Assembly (NCBI RefSeq): GCF_007859315.1
Contig: NZ_VOHA01000016.1
Coordinates: 1 to 64,000, forward strand
Source of the DNA: Reyranella sp. CPCC 100927
GTDB lineage: Bacteria > Pseudomonadota > Alphaproteobacteria > Reyranellales > Reyranellaceae
DNA: 64,000 nucleotides
Reading direction: 5' to 3'
The position numbers were made by a program, and so were the translations under genes. Of the stretch, positions 54,970-63,243 are shown in pieces; position 1 is the first letter of the stretch; each line of letters opens with the position of its first letter. The notes under the pieces were generated by a model. It ran no database searches and was not told the DNA's origin. It saw only the letters and a program-made list of their open reading frames with translations.

Positions 54970-56595
54970 TCAAGCGGTGGCATGCGCCCGCGCGGGCGCG
55001 ACCGCCGGCTTCAGCGCGGCTGGCGTAAGCGGGCCGGGCGGCGCCGCGCGCATCAGACTGACCAGCAGCATGCCGGCGATGGCGGCCCAGAAGGTTACCT
55101 CGAAACCGTCGATGAAGGAGAGGACGTCGGCCTGACGCCGCACGAACGACGCCAAGGTACTGGTCGCGCGCGCCACGGCCGTCTCGGCGGCGGCGCTGTG
55201 CTCGATGAATCGTCCCTTCAGCTGGTCCAGCGCATGCGCGACTTCGCTATCGCCCGCCGACACATGCAAGCCGATCAAGTTCGAATGGACCTGCTCGCGC
55301 ACGCGCAGCCAGGTGCTCATGACAGTGGTGGTGATCTCGATGATATCCAGGCGCATCACCTGGATGTAGGCAACGAGCGCGACGGTACGCGCGGGGTTCG
55401 CATTGGACACCACGAAGACCAACAGGCCGGTAAAGGTGAGGCCCTGGCCGAGGGCCTGCACGAGCGCCATGGGAATAAAATCATCGGGCGACCACTCATG
55501 CGTGATGCCGGTCCCCATCCAGCCGCTGATGGCGAAGCATGTCAGCCCGCCGAGAATCACCCACCGCGCGTCGAACCGGCGCAGCAGGAAGACCGCGGCG
55601 GCGACCACGCCAACCAGCGGCAATGCCGTGTAGTTGAGAAGCAAGTCGCCAACCTGCTCGGGTCGAAGGTGGCCGACGACGGTCAGGAAGTTCGGGACCA
55701 GCATCATGTTGGACAGGCTCGTGACCATGTAGGTCATGAGCGCCAGCATCGCGAGGCCGATGTTTCGCGACATCAGCACCGATGGATGCGCCCAGGGCTC
55801 CGGGACGACCGCTTCATTGATCAGGAAGCCGATGATTAGCGCACCGCCACCCACAAGGAGACTGGTGACGATCCCGGACTCGAACCAGTCAAGCCGGTTA
55901 CCCTGGTCGAGGCCGGCGTAGATCAGGGCGAGGCCGCCGCCCAGCAGCAACATCCCGCCCCAGTCGGCCTTGGCGAGAAGCTGGCGATTGACGGTTTCCC
56001 GCGGCGTGCCCAGCCATGCCAGCAACACCATGACCACAGCGACGATGGCGTTCTGCCAATAGATCCACTCCCAGCCCAGGTGCTGCACATGGAAACCCAC
56101 CAGCGATACGCCTGAATTGCCCGTGAACGACAGCCGGAACGAGTAGATCGCAAGGCCGACAACCCACCACCGCATGGGCAGATTGTGCAAGACGATCATG
56201 ATCGTTACCGGGACGAAGACACCCAGCAGCAAACCATGAACGAAGTGCAGAGCGAGGAGCGCCTGGTAGTCGCGGACGAAGGGAATGGCCAGCGACAGGA
56301 CGATGTAGATCAGACTGGGCGCAACGAGCACGCGGCGCACGCCGAGGACGGTCGCGAGCCAGGGTATGGCGGGTGCGACGAGGAGCTGCGGCGCGAGCGC
56401 AATCGTGGCGAGCCAGGTACCCTCGTCGAACGTCAGTCCGAAGGCGCCTCTGAGATCCGCCAGGCCGATCGCGAGCAGCCGCTGGTCGAAGCTCACGAGG
56501 AAGGCCCCGACCAATACCGCGGCCGCCCCCAGCACAGGGTTGTGGCTGGGGCGGCCTGTCGAGACAGCACCAGCACTGGTCAGCTCAGTTGCCAT
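54970..56595 (-). CDS. emrB: MFS multidrug exporter, EmrB (DHA2) type
   Basis: 541 residues with 14 membrane helices and a large periplasmic/cytoplasmic loop around 420-480. It starts AAVLVGAFLVSFDQRLLAIGLADL, whose DQR-x-LAIGL replaces the usual LD-x3-VNVALP. Other regions are GTWLATIALAPQLLVAPAIPWL and LALHFVHGLLLGVFVPV. With the HlyD-type partner it should form a tripartite exporter. The start overlaps the end of emrA by 11 bp. The loop after residue 430 (EQVHSNLIGLHVSAGDSEVAH) is typical of the DHA2 group in alphaproteobacteria that pairs with EmrA. It is regulated by the kinase/regulator pair upstream, by inference. Confidence 0.82.
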   Translation of the reverse strand: MATELTSAGAVSTGRPSHNPVLGAAAVLVGAFLVSFDQRLLAIGLADLRGAFGLTFDEGTWLATIALAPQLLVAPAIPWLATVLGVRRVLVAPSLIYIVLSLAIPFVRDYQALLALHFVHGLLLGVFVPVTIMIVLHNLPMRWWVVGLAIYSFRLSFTGNSGVSLVGFHVQHLGWEWIYWQNAIVAVVMVLLAWLGTPRETVNRQLLAKADWGGMLLLGGGLALIYAGLDQGNRLDWFESGIVTSLLVGGGALIIGFLINEAVVPEPWAHPSVLMSRNIGLAMLALMTYMVTSLSNMMLVPNFLTVVGHLRPEQVGDLLLNYTALPLVGVVAAAVFLLRRFDARWVILGGLTCFAISGWMGTGITHEWSPDDFIPMALVQALGQGLTFTGLLVFVVSNANPARTVALVAYIQVMRLDIIEITTTVMSTWLRVREQVHSNLIGLHVSAGDSEVAHALDQLKGRFIEHSAAAETAVARATSTLASFVRRQADVLSFIDGFEVTFWAAIAGMLLVSLMRAAPPGPLTPAALKPAVAPARAHATA

Positions 56596-57991
56596 GGCTG
56601 CTCACCCCTTGCGCGGATTTCTTGACATCACCTGTCACGTTGATCCGTGTCACGACCGACATCCCCGGCCGCAACTGTTCGACCAATGGCTGCCCGGCGT
56701 CGAATTCGATGCGGACAGGGATTCGCTGCACCACCTTGGTGAAATTGCCGGTGGCATTGTCGGGCGGCAGCAGGGCGAAGCTCGATCCGCTCGCCGGCGA
56801 GAGCCGCTCGACACGACCACGCAGAACGGTGCCGGGGAACATGTCCACGGTCACTTCGACCGGCTGGCCCGGCGCCACGTGCGTGAGCTGCGTTTCCTTG
56901 TAGTTGGCGACGGCGTAGACATTTGGCAGCGGCACCACGGCAATCAGCAAGGTCCCGACATTGACGTAGTCGCCTTCCTGCACCCGTCGCTCGCCGACGA
57001 CACCGTCGACCGGCGCCACGATACGCGTGTAGCCCAGGCGCAGTCGGGCCGTCGTCAACGCCGCCTCGGCGGCCAGGACATTGGCGTGCAGCAACGCCTG
57101 CTGGCCGTTCAAGACCTTGAGCTGGCGGCGTTGCGCTTCGATCGTCGCGTCGCTGGCAGCCTGGGCGGCCCTGGCCGTGTCGTGATTGGCCGTCGCCTGC
57201 TCAACCCGTTGGCGGGTGCCCGCGAGGCTGCCGCGCAGGAGTGCTTCCTGCCGTGCCAGTTCCTCGCGCGTTTGAACGGTACGCGCGAGCGCCGAGAGAT
57301 GCTGCGCCTCCGCCTGGTCGATGGCTGCCTGCTGGAATGCCTTCTGATTCTCGAGGTTTTCCAGCTGGGCCCGTGCCGCCGCGACGCTCGCCTCGGCTTG
57401 CGCCACGACCGCGTCGTAGTCTGCCGGTTCGATTTCCAGCAGCACATCGCCCGCCTTGACGTGCTGGAAGTCTTCAACCGCAACGCGCCTGATATTGCCG
57501 CTTACGCGCGCACTCAGTCGCGTGACGTCGGAGCGCACCGTCGCGTTGTCCGTCGTCTGCACGGCGGCCGCTCCCAGCCACGCCTCCCACCGAACTGACG
57601 TGGCCGCCACAAACACGCCGACGATACCGACGGCCAGCATCGGTATGATCAGCCGGCGCAGGCTGCGCGATGGCGGCGCGGGCGGCGCAGCCGCCTCAGG
57701 GCTGCCATGGCCAGCGTTATCAGGCGTTGCGCGCCGCGGCGTGGCGTCACCTCCGCCAGGCGCTTTCAACGCAACGCCGGCGGCCTTGTCCGGCTGAGGC
57801 GGTACACGTGCCGCATCGATGAGCGCCAGCGGCAACTTGGGCGTGCTGGCCCCTTCTTTCCGGTGTTTTGGCGCCTCTTCGGCCGGGCAGCTTTGCCGAA
57901 GCGCTTCGCCCGGCAGATCCTTTTGCTTGCGTTCGATGGCATCGCTGAGGCCACCGGCCGGGTGAAGCGACCCATTGGCGTTGCTCGTCAT
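56585..57991 (-). CDS. emrA: HlyD/EmrA-type membrane fusion protein
   Basis: 468 residues from the ATG at 57991 (an ATG one codon earlier is closer to GGAGG). A long Pro/Ala-rich cytoplasmic leader of about 130 residues precedes the membrane helix (IIPMLAVGIVGVFVAATSV). The periplasmic part follows the EmrA pattern: the beta-barrel/lipoyl half VKAGDVLLEIEPADYDAVVAQAEAS, a long alpha-helical hairpin of coiled-coil heptads rich in Gln/Ala (AFQQAAIDQAEAQHLSALA and onward), then YTRIVAPVDGVVGERRVQEGDYVNVGT and GQPVEVTVDMFPGTVLRGRV. It is coupled to emrB and follows the response-regulator gene by 52 bp. Confidence 0.88.
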   Translation of the reverse strand: MTSNANGSLHPAGGLSDAIERKQKDLPGEALRQSCPAEEAPKHRKEGASTPKLPLALIDAARVPPQPDKAAGVALKAPGGGDATPRRATPDNAGHGSPEAAAPPAPPSRSLRRLIIPMLAVGIVGVFVAATSVRWEAWLGAAAVQTTDNATVRSDVTRLSARVSGNIRRVAVEDFQHVKAGDVLLEIEPADYDAVVAQAEASVAAARAQLENLENQKAFQQAAIDQAEAQHLSALARTVQTREELARQEALLRGSLAGTRQRVEQATANHDTARAAQAASDATIEAQRRQLKVLNGQQALLHANVLAAEAALTTARLRLGYTRIVAPVDGVVGERRVQEGDYVNVGTLLIAVVPLPNVYAVANYKETQLTHVAPGQPVEVTVDMFPGTVLRGRVERLSPASGSSFALLPPDNATGNFTKVVQRIPVRIEFDAGQPLVEQLRPGMSVVTRINVTGDVKKSAQGVSSHGN

Positions 57992-58043
57992 CATATGTCC
58001 TCCAGCCGGTGTTGTGTTCGAGTGGGCGGAAGATGCGCGCGGC
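57992..58043 (-). promoter_or_regulatory. Leader of emrA resembling the shared upstream module (partial copy)
   Basis: In the 52-bp gap between the regulator and emrA genes the plus strand reads GTGTTCGAGTGGGCGGAAGATG at 58014-58035, close to GTGTTCGACTGAGCGGAAGATG at 63123-63144, and it ends in the GGAGG site before emrA. The GGAAGACCTTGCAG box and the inverted repeat are absent. This is therefore only the leader/SD part of the module, not a promoter copy. Confidence 0.5.
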
Positions 58044-58733
58044 TCACGGTCTGTCGCGAAGCTCGGCGGGCACCGAGTCCCAGGTGCGTACAAGCTGTCC
58101 AACGGACGCCGCCTGCATCTTTCGCATGACGTTGCCGCGGTGGAGTTTGACGGTGACCTCACTGATCCCCAGGTCGAAGGCGATCTGCTTGTTGACTCGC
58201 CCGTAGGCCAGCTCATGCAGAACCTGGCGCTCACGCGGGGTCAGCGTGGCAAACCGGTCGACATGCTGCTTGACGATGCGATCCTCGGCTCGCTGCGCGA
58301 CATCCCGTGCAATGCCGGCGGACACGGCATCGAGCAACGCCTGTTCCTGCACCGGCTTCGTGAGGAAATCGACGGCTCCGGCTTTCATGGCCTTGACCGT
58401 CATCGCAACGTCGGCATGGCCGGAGAGAAAGATGATCGGCTTCCTGTTGCCGATCGATGCGAGATGTTGCTGGAGATCCAGGCCGCTCAATCCCGGCATG
58501 CGGATGTCGAGGATCAGGCAACCCGGTCTTGCCGGAAGCGCGGCGCCCAGCAATTCACGCGTCGATGCGAAACAGACCGCGTCGAGGCCGACCGAGAGCA
58601 GGAGTTCCTGAAGCGCGGCCCGGACCGCCTCATTGTCGTCGACGATCAACACGAGGGGACATTGCAGATCGCCACTGTTCGCCGGCGGGCCAGACTGATG
58701 GCGCGGCAGGAGCCTGGAAGGGTCGTTTGTCAT
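58044..58733 (-). CDS. FixJ-type response regulator (receiver + LuxR-type HTH)
   Basis: 229 residues. The receiver has VLIVDDNEAVRAAL, the phospho-Asp in LILDIRMPGLSGLDLQQHL and Lys in FLTKPVQEQALL; the output domain is a GerE/LuxR helix-turn-helix (LTPRERQVLHELAYGRVNKQIAFDLGISEVTVKLHRGNVMRK), as in FixJ/NodW. The ATG at 58733 has GAGG upstream and begins one base after the kinase stop. It is expected to be phosphorylated by the adjacent kinase and to act on the emrAB genes just downstream, and possibly on the modules elsewhere. An upstream extension of the frame is not used. Confidence 0.88.
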   Translation of the reverse strand: MTNDPSRLLPRHQSGPPANSGDLQCPLVLIVDDNEAVRAALQELLLSVGLDAVCFASTRELLGAALPARPGCLILDIRMPGLSGLDLQQHLASIGNRKPIIFLSGHADVAMTVKAMKAGAVDFLTKPVQEQALLDAVSAGIARDVAQRAEDRIVKQHVDRFATLTPRERQVLHELAYGRVNKQIAFDLGISEVTVKLHRGNVMRKMQAASVGQLVRTWDSVPAELRDRP

Positions 58734-58734
58734 G

Positions 58735-59499
58735 TCATTTGACCTCATGACTGGCACGCAGCGCCTCGGCATCGCTGGCGTGAACCGGCAGCGTGAAGAC
58801 GAACGTCGTCCCGCCTGGCTTGTTGGGTGATGCCCAGAGTCGGCCATCATGCGACTCGATGATTGAACGGCAGATCGCGAGGCCCATGCCCATGCCGTGC
58901 GTCTTGGTGGTGAAGAACGGCTCGAAAATCTGCTCGAACTCGGTCAGGCCGATCCCGTTGTCCCGAACCTCCACACGGATCGTCCCGGCCGCGTCGCACA
59001 GTGAGCGGATCTGCACTGATCGTGCGTCGTCCGCGACTGTATCGAGCGCGTCGAGTGCGTTACGGATGAGGTTGGTGAGGACCTGCTGGATCTGGATCCG
59101 GTCGGCGCGTGCAGGCGGAAGGTCGGGGTCGAGCTCGAACGCGACACGGATATTCTTCGTCGCGATCTCATCGGCCATCGACTGCCAGACCGCGTCGATC
59201 ACTTGGTTGATATCGACCGACGTTCTTGCCCGAATACCGCCCCGACTGAAGAGCCCATCGATGCGGCTGACGAGCTCGGCAGCCGCGTGGGCGTCGCGAA
59301 TGATCCGCTCCAGCGTTGTCCTGCCCCGGTCGAGATTCGGAGGATCGGCGGACAGCCAGCGTCGACACGCCTGTGAGTTGGCCACGATCGCCGCCAGGGG
59401 CTGGTTGACCTCGTGCGCAATCGAGGCGACCGCGAAGATGCCGGCATTGTTGGACCGCGAAGCGCCGCTGACGAGGGCCAGGTTTTGCTGAGAGCTCAT
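58735..59499 (-). CDS. Soluble histidine kinase lacking a sensor domain
   Basis: 254 residues. It consists only of the dimerisation/phosphotransfer part (AVASIAHEVNQPLAAIVANS, with the His near residue 29; LERIIRDAHAAAELVSRID) and a HATPase_c domain (N-box NLIRNALDAL, DNGIGLTE, TKTHGMGMGLAICRSI). The first 20 residues contain no PAS, GAF or membrane segment. FixL-type kinases are normally about 500 residues with PAS domains, so either the sensing part was lost or the signal arrives from a partner protein. The ATG at 59499 has GGAGG six bases upstream. Module copy 2 precedes it. Confidence 0.88.
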   Translation of the reverse strand: MSSQQNLALVSGASRSNNAGIFAVASIAHEVNQPLAAIVANSQACRRWLSADPPNLDRGRTTLERIIRDAHAAAELVSRIDGLFSRGGIRARTSVDINQVIDAVWQSMADEIATKNIRVAFELDPDLPPARADRIQIQQVLTNLIRNALDALDTVADDARSVQIRSLCDAAGTIRVEVRDNGIGLTEFEQIFEPFFTTKTHGMGMGLAICRSIIESHDGRLWASPNKPGGTTFVFTLPVHASDAEALRASHEVK

Positions 59500-59529
59500 G
59501 ACGTACCTCCGGCCTGTGTCGTGATCGAG

Positions 59530-59614
59530 CAGGCGGAGGATGCCGGATCGCCGGCTGGAAGACCTTGCGTCGCCGTTTGATTGTGATTGAATTTCCCTTG
59601 GTTATCCGTCCAAG
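59530..59614 (-). promoter_or_regulatory. Shared upstream module, copy 2 (before the kinase/EmrAB operon)
   Basis: On the plus strand: GGCGGAGGATGCCGGATCG (59532-59550), GGAAGACCTTGC (59557-59568), GATTGAATTTCCC (59585-59597) and the inverted repeat CTTGGTTATCCGTCCAAG (59597-59614). It sits between the divergent kinase gene (minus) and winged-helix/TPR paralog 2 (plus, 59661), so either or both could be controlled. Confidence 0.65.
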
Positions 59615-59660
59615 CGACCCGGCAGTCCGACGCTTGCGTGCGCGATCAGGGAGAGCTGGC

Positions 59661-61244
59661 GTGCAGTATGCGTTCGAGGACTATGTGCTCGACCCCGAAC
59701 GACGCGAGCTCACGCGCGGCGCCGCGACGGTCGCCGTCGGGCCCAAGGTCTTCGACTTGTTGCTCTACCTGGTGCAGCACCGTGATCGCGTCGTCAGCAA
59801 GGACGACCTGCTGCAAGCGGTATGGGATGGGCGGATCGTTTCCGAATCGACCTTGACCAGTCATATCAATGCGGTGCGCCGGGCGCTCGGTGACAGCGGC
59901 GAGGCGCAGCGCCTGATCCGGACCGTTGCGCGCAAGGGGTTCCGGTTCGTTGGCGATATCCGGAACCTCCCGGTCCAGGATGGCGGCAGCACCATCGCGG
60001 CAGAGGCCGTAGGATCGACCGAACTCTCGGCACCAGTCCTCGCCCTTCCCGACAAGCCATCAATCGCCGTGCTGGCATTCCAGAACCTGAGCGGCGATCC
60101 CGAACAGGAGTACTTCGCCGACGGCGTCGTGGAGGACATCGTTACCGCGTTGTCACGCAATCGCTGGCTGTTCGTGATCGCCCGCAATTCGAGCTTCACC
60201 TACAAGGGCCGGGCGGTGGACCTGAAACAGGTGGGCCGCGAGCTGGGCGTGCGCTATGTGCTGGAAGGCAGCGTGCGCAAGGCGGCGAGCCGGGTTCGTA
60301 TCACCGGACAGCTCGTCAACGCGACGACCGGAACAAATCTGTGGACGGACCGCTTCGAAAGCGCGCTCGATGACATCTTCGATCTGCAGGATCAGCTGGC
60401 CGAGAGTGTCGTCGGTGCTATCGCGCCACAGCTTGAACGGGCGGAAATCGCGCGCGCGATGCGCAAGCCTACGGAAAGCCTCGGCGCCTATGACTATTAT
60501 CTGCGCGGTATCGCGAGCTTCCATCAGGCTACCAGCGAGGGCATCAGCGCCGCACTGGCGTTGTTCTACCGGGCCATAGAACGCGACCCCGCTTTCGCGT
60601 CGGCCCATGGCATGGCGGCGTGGTGCATTTACTGGCGCAAAATGAACGGCTGGATCGGCGACCGCGTGCGGGACTACGCCGAGGGCGCTCGATTGGCCAA
60701 CCGCGCGATCGAACTGGGCGCCAACGATGCGGTCGCCCTCACGCGAGGCGGCCACGCGCTCGCCCATTTCGGCGGCGATCTCGACAATGGCATCGCGGCG
60801 GTCGACCGGGCGCTGGCGCTCAATCCCAACCTGACGATCGCCTGGTATCTCAGTGGCTTCCAGCGGATCTCCCGCGGCGAGCCTGATGATGCGATCGAGC
60901 GTTTTGCGCATGCCATGCGCTTGAGCCCGCTCGATCCCGAGATATTCCAGATGCAGACCGGCACGGCGATGGCACATATGTTCGCGCGACGCTTCGACAT
61001 GGCGTCGGCATGGGCGGAAAAGGCATCCAGGACGCTGCCCGACGTGCTGCGGGTGTTCGCCTTTGGCGCCGCGAGCCACGCACTTGCCGGCCGAATGGAC
61101 GAAGCACAGCGCGCCATGCAGCACGTGCGTCGTCTGGCGCCCGCCTTGCGGCTTTCCGACGTCGAGGATTGGGTCGTGCTCCGGCGACCGGACGATCTGG
61201 CCACGTTCGTGGAAGGCCTGCGAAGAGCCGGGCTGCCGGCGTGA
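59661..61244 (+). CDS. Winged-helix/TPR regulator, paralog 2
   Basis: 527 residues from the GTG at 59661 with GGGAGAG upstream. Same architecture as paralog 1: winged helix (FEDYVLDPERRELTRG, FDLLLYLVQHRDRVVSKDDLL, ARKGFRFVGD), TolB-N-like domain (DKPSIAVLAFQNLSGDPEQEYF, LGVRYVLEGSVRKAASRVRI) and C-terminal TPR repeats. The DNA-binding half and the TolB-like half are highly similar to paralog 1; the TPR half is clearly diverged, so input partners probably differ. The leader GCGATCAGGGAG before the start recurs before paralog 3. It faces the kinase gene across module copy 2 and converges with the NmrA-like gene. Confidence 0.88.
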   Translation: MQYAFEDYVLDPERRELTRGAATVAVGPKVFDLLLYLVQHRDRVVSKDDLLQAVWDGRIVSESTLTSHINAVRRALGDSGEAQRLIRTVARKGFRFVGDIRNLPVQDGGSTIAAEAVGSTELSAPVLALPDKPSIAVLAFQNLSGDPEQEYFADGVVEDIVTALSRNRWLFVIARNSSFTYKGRAVDLKQVGRELGVRYVLEGSVRKAASRVRITGQLVNATTGTNLWTDRFESALDDIFDLQDQLAESVVGAIAPQLERAEIARAMRKPTESLGAYDYYLRGIASFHQATSEGISAALALFYRAIERDPAFASAHGMAAWCIYWRKMNGWIGDRVRDYAEGARLANRAIELGANDAVALTRGGHALAHFGGDLDNGIAAVDRALALNPNLTIAWYLSGFQRISRGEPDDAIERFAHAMRLSPLDPEIFQMQTGTAMAHMFARRFDMASAWAEKASRTLPDVLRVFAFGAASHALAGRMDEAQRAMQHVRRLAPALRLSDVEDWVVLRRPDDLATFVEGLRRAGLPA

Positions 61245-61309
61245 CGGCCGGGTTGGTCAACAGGGTGCGAGATCATCCACTACACAACCAGGCGCTTCCT
61301 GCCCGACGG

Positions 61310-62062
61310 TCAGCGCGCCGACGTACGGTTGAGCCAGTCGTCAAAACTGGTCGGCCCCAACCGCGGACGGTCGCCTGGCGTCAGCGACCGATCGTTCAGC
61401 TCGGTGCCGAAGTAGCGTGCGTGGATGTCCGCAACCACCTGGCGCGGATCACCCCGAGCGGCGAGGAACTTCCGGGCGACATGGTCGAGCGGCCAGGCAT
61501 CGGGACCGGCAATTTCGACGATATCGTTCAACGGTGGCGCGACGGCCAGGTCGGCCAGCGCCGCCGCGACGTCATCCGACGCGATCGGTTGCAGGAGCGC
61601 GGGCGACAGCCGGATCACGCCGCCTTGTGCGCCGGCTTCGGCGATGGGGCCGATGAACTCGAAGAACTGCGTCGCACGGAGAATGGTGTAGGGGATCGCG
61701 GCCGCCGTGATCAGCGTCTCCTGGGCCACCTTGGCGCGGAGGTAGCCGCTGTCCGGCGCCCGATCGGCCCCGACGACGGACAAGGCAAGGTGATGCTCGA
61801 CGCCCGACGCCGCTTCCGCCGCGGCCAGGTTGCGGCCGGCAGTCTGAAAGAAATCCAGGACGGCCTTGTCCTCGAACGACGGCGAATTCGCCACATCGAC
61901 GACAACTGCGGCGCCCGCCAGGGCTGCCGACAGTCCTTCGCCCGTGATGGCGTTGACACCCGACCTCGGCGACGCGGCCACGACCTCATGGCCTTTCTGG
62001 CGAAGCCTGTTGACCAGATTGCTTCCGATCAGGCCACTGCCGCCGATGACGACGATCTTCAT
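61310..62062 (-). CDS. NmrA-like NAD(P)-binding oxidoreductase (atypical SDR)
   Basis: 250 residues. The N-terminal glycine motif VVIGGSGLIGSNLVNRL binds NAD(P); VVVDVANSPSFEDKAVLDFF and HHLALSVVGADRAPDSGYLRAKVAQE follow, with Tyr-x3-Lys near-match YLRAK. The C-terminal region (ATQFFEFIGPIAEAG) is the NmrA/NAD(P)H quinone-oxidoreductase-like substrate part. The ATG at 62062 has GGAG nine bases upstream. It carries module copy 3. A decayed copy of its first 100 bp and upstream region occurs at 62580-63216. Role unknown; relatives are redox-sensing regulators or reductases. Confidence 0.85.
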   Translation of the reverse strand: MKIVVIGGSGLIGSNLVNRLRQKGHEVVAASPRSGVNAITGEGLSAALAGAAVVVDVANSPSFEDKAVLDFFQTAGRNLAAAEAASGVEHHLALSVVGADRAPDSGYLRAKVAQETLITAAAIPYTILRATQFFEFIGPIAEAGAQGGVIRLSPALLQPIASDDVAAALADLAVAPPLNDIVEIAGPDAWPLDHVARKFLAARGDPRQVVADIHARYFGTELNDRSLTPGDRPRLGPTSFDDWLNRTSAR

Positions 62063-62084
62063 GTATCAATCTCCGCGTTGTGTC

Positions 62085-62178
62085 GGGTTCGACGACGCGA
62101 AGAATGCCGGATCACAGGTCGGAAGACCTTGCAGGCGTCGCCACGCGGGATTGAATTTCCCTTGGTTCTTCGTCCAAG
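62085..62178 (-). promoter_or_regulatory. Shared upstream module, copy 3 (before the NmrA-like gene)
   Basis: On the plus strand: GGTTCGACGACGCGAAGAATGC (62086-62107), then GCCGGATCAC, GGAAGACCTTGCAG (62121-62134), GATTGAATTTCC (62149-62160) and the inverted repeat CTTGGTTCTTCGTCCAAG (62161-62178). This is the best-preserved full copy. The gap 62063-62285 has no gene otherwise. Confidence 0.65.
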
Positions 62179-62285
62179 GCCGCAGCGGCCGGTTATATTA
62201 GTTCACAGCGGCTCGAAAAATTGATGCTTTACACTCACTTGCCATCCGGAGGTGCCGCCGCTTTTCCGGCACACCAGTCAGGATC

Positions 62286-62495
62286 CTAACTTGCCGGTTC
62301 CGCAACGGCCGGCTCTTCCTTCACGAGAATGTCTGTGTCGATCGTTGCCGCATGATAGCCAGGGAAAGCGACATCCCAGCCGAGCGCCAAAAGTACGCCC
62401 GCGGCCATCCCTACGAAGAACGCCGAGACGATCATCATGCGAAGTTGATCGAGCTTCGGGCCGGTCACTTTCTCGTTTCGGGCAATACGCGACAT
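62286..62495 (-). CDS. Small single-helix membrane protein
   Basis: 69 residues from the ATG at 62495, with AAGGAG seven bases upstream. A basic N-terminus (MSRIARNEKVTGPKL) is followed by one membrane helix (LRMMIVSAFFVGMAAGVLLALGW) and a mostly acidic tail (DTDILVKEEPAVAEPAS). The strong ribosome site supports translation. No family is recognised. It lies upstream of, and on the same strand as, the NmrA-like gene, with module copy 3 between them, so it is probably a separate transcript. Confidence 0.6.
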   Translation of the reverse strand: MSRIARNEKVTGPKLDQLRMMIVSAFFVGMAAGVLLALGWDVAFPGYHAATIDTDILVKEEPAVAEPAS

Positions 62496-62579
62496 CTCTG
62501 GCTCCTTGGCGACAGGTGGTTCGGGGCAGGCGCTTCGCAAATGACGTTTCCTCATGGCTCGATAGACGTCCGGGCCGCC

Positions 62580-63101
62580 TCAGGCTGCATGGCAGGATGT
62601 CGACAAAACATCCGAGCCGTTGGCGCGAACGGTGAGAGCCTCCCTGCCGGCGAGGCCGAAGGATGCAAGCGCTCTCAGCCACGGGGATCCGGAAAGCGAA
62701 AGGCATCCGGCCATCGCGAAGTACGCTGTTCGCGCCAGATGACAAATCGTCTGCATTGCCCTCAGCAGGGCACGTACGCTCCGCTCCGGTTGAACGCGCT
62801 GCGCTGCACCGTTCGGGGTCGGGCGGGCGCGTGCGGATGAACTCAAAGCCGTGGCCGAGCGAGCGACGAGCAGTGACGCAGCAGCGTGCGGATTGGTCTC
62901 GTGGACAGCGGCAAGCGTCGCCCTCGACGTGCTGGACATCGCGTCATCGACGCGTATCGCGCCGATGCAAACAGCCGCCAACAGTGCTGCACAGATACCC
63001 AGAGCCGGCGACACGGCCACGACCTCGCGGCCGTCGTGATGAAGCCTGTCGGCCAGACTGGTCCTGATCAGGCGGCGGTGTCCGATGACGAGGATCTTCA
63101 T
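62580..63101 (-). pseudogene. Decayed copy of the NmrA-like gene
   Basis: The frame begins at an ATG (63101) with GGAG at good spacing and MKILVIG, close to the MKIVVIGGSGLIG start of the intact gene. The glycines of the cofactor motif are lost (VIGHRRLIR for VIGGSGLIG), and after about 33 codons (GREVVAVSP) similarity fades apart from a weak match around CIGAIRVDDAMSSTS. The remaining 140 codons have no recognisable pattern and are rich in Ala/Arg/Ser. Together with the degenerate module copy 4 it looks like a decayed duplicate. Confidence 0.65.
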
Positions 63102-63129
63102 GGTCATTCTCCGCGTCGTGTCGTGTTCG

Positions 63130-63216
63130 ACTGAGCGGAAGATGCCGGATCGGTCGCCAGAAGACCTTGCAGCTGCCTTCGATCGAGATTGAAATTTCCT
63201 TGATTCTTCGTCTAGA
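63130..63216 (-). promoter_or_regulatory. Shared upstream module, copy 4 (degenerate, before the decayed gene)
   Basis: On the plus strand: GAGCGGAAGATGCCGGATCG (63133-63152), AGAAGACCTTGCAG (63159-63172), GATTGAAATTTCC (63187-63199) and CTTGATTCTTCGTCTAGA (63199-63216). The inverted-repeat arms carry substitutions (CTTGA/TCTAG) compared with CTTGG/CCAAG in the other copies, matching the loss of the downstream gene. About 315 bp further on, winged-helix/TPR paralog 3 begins. Confidence 0.55.
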
Positions 63217-63243
63217 GCGCATCTCGGCTTTATGGAAACCGTT

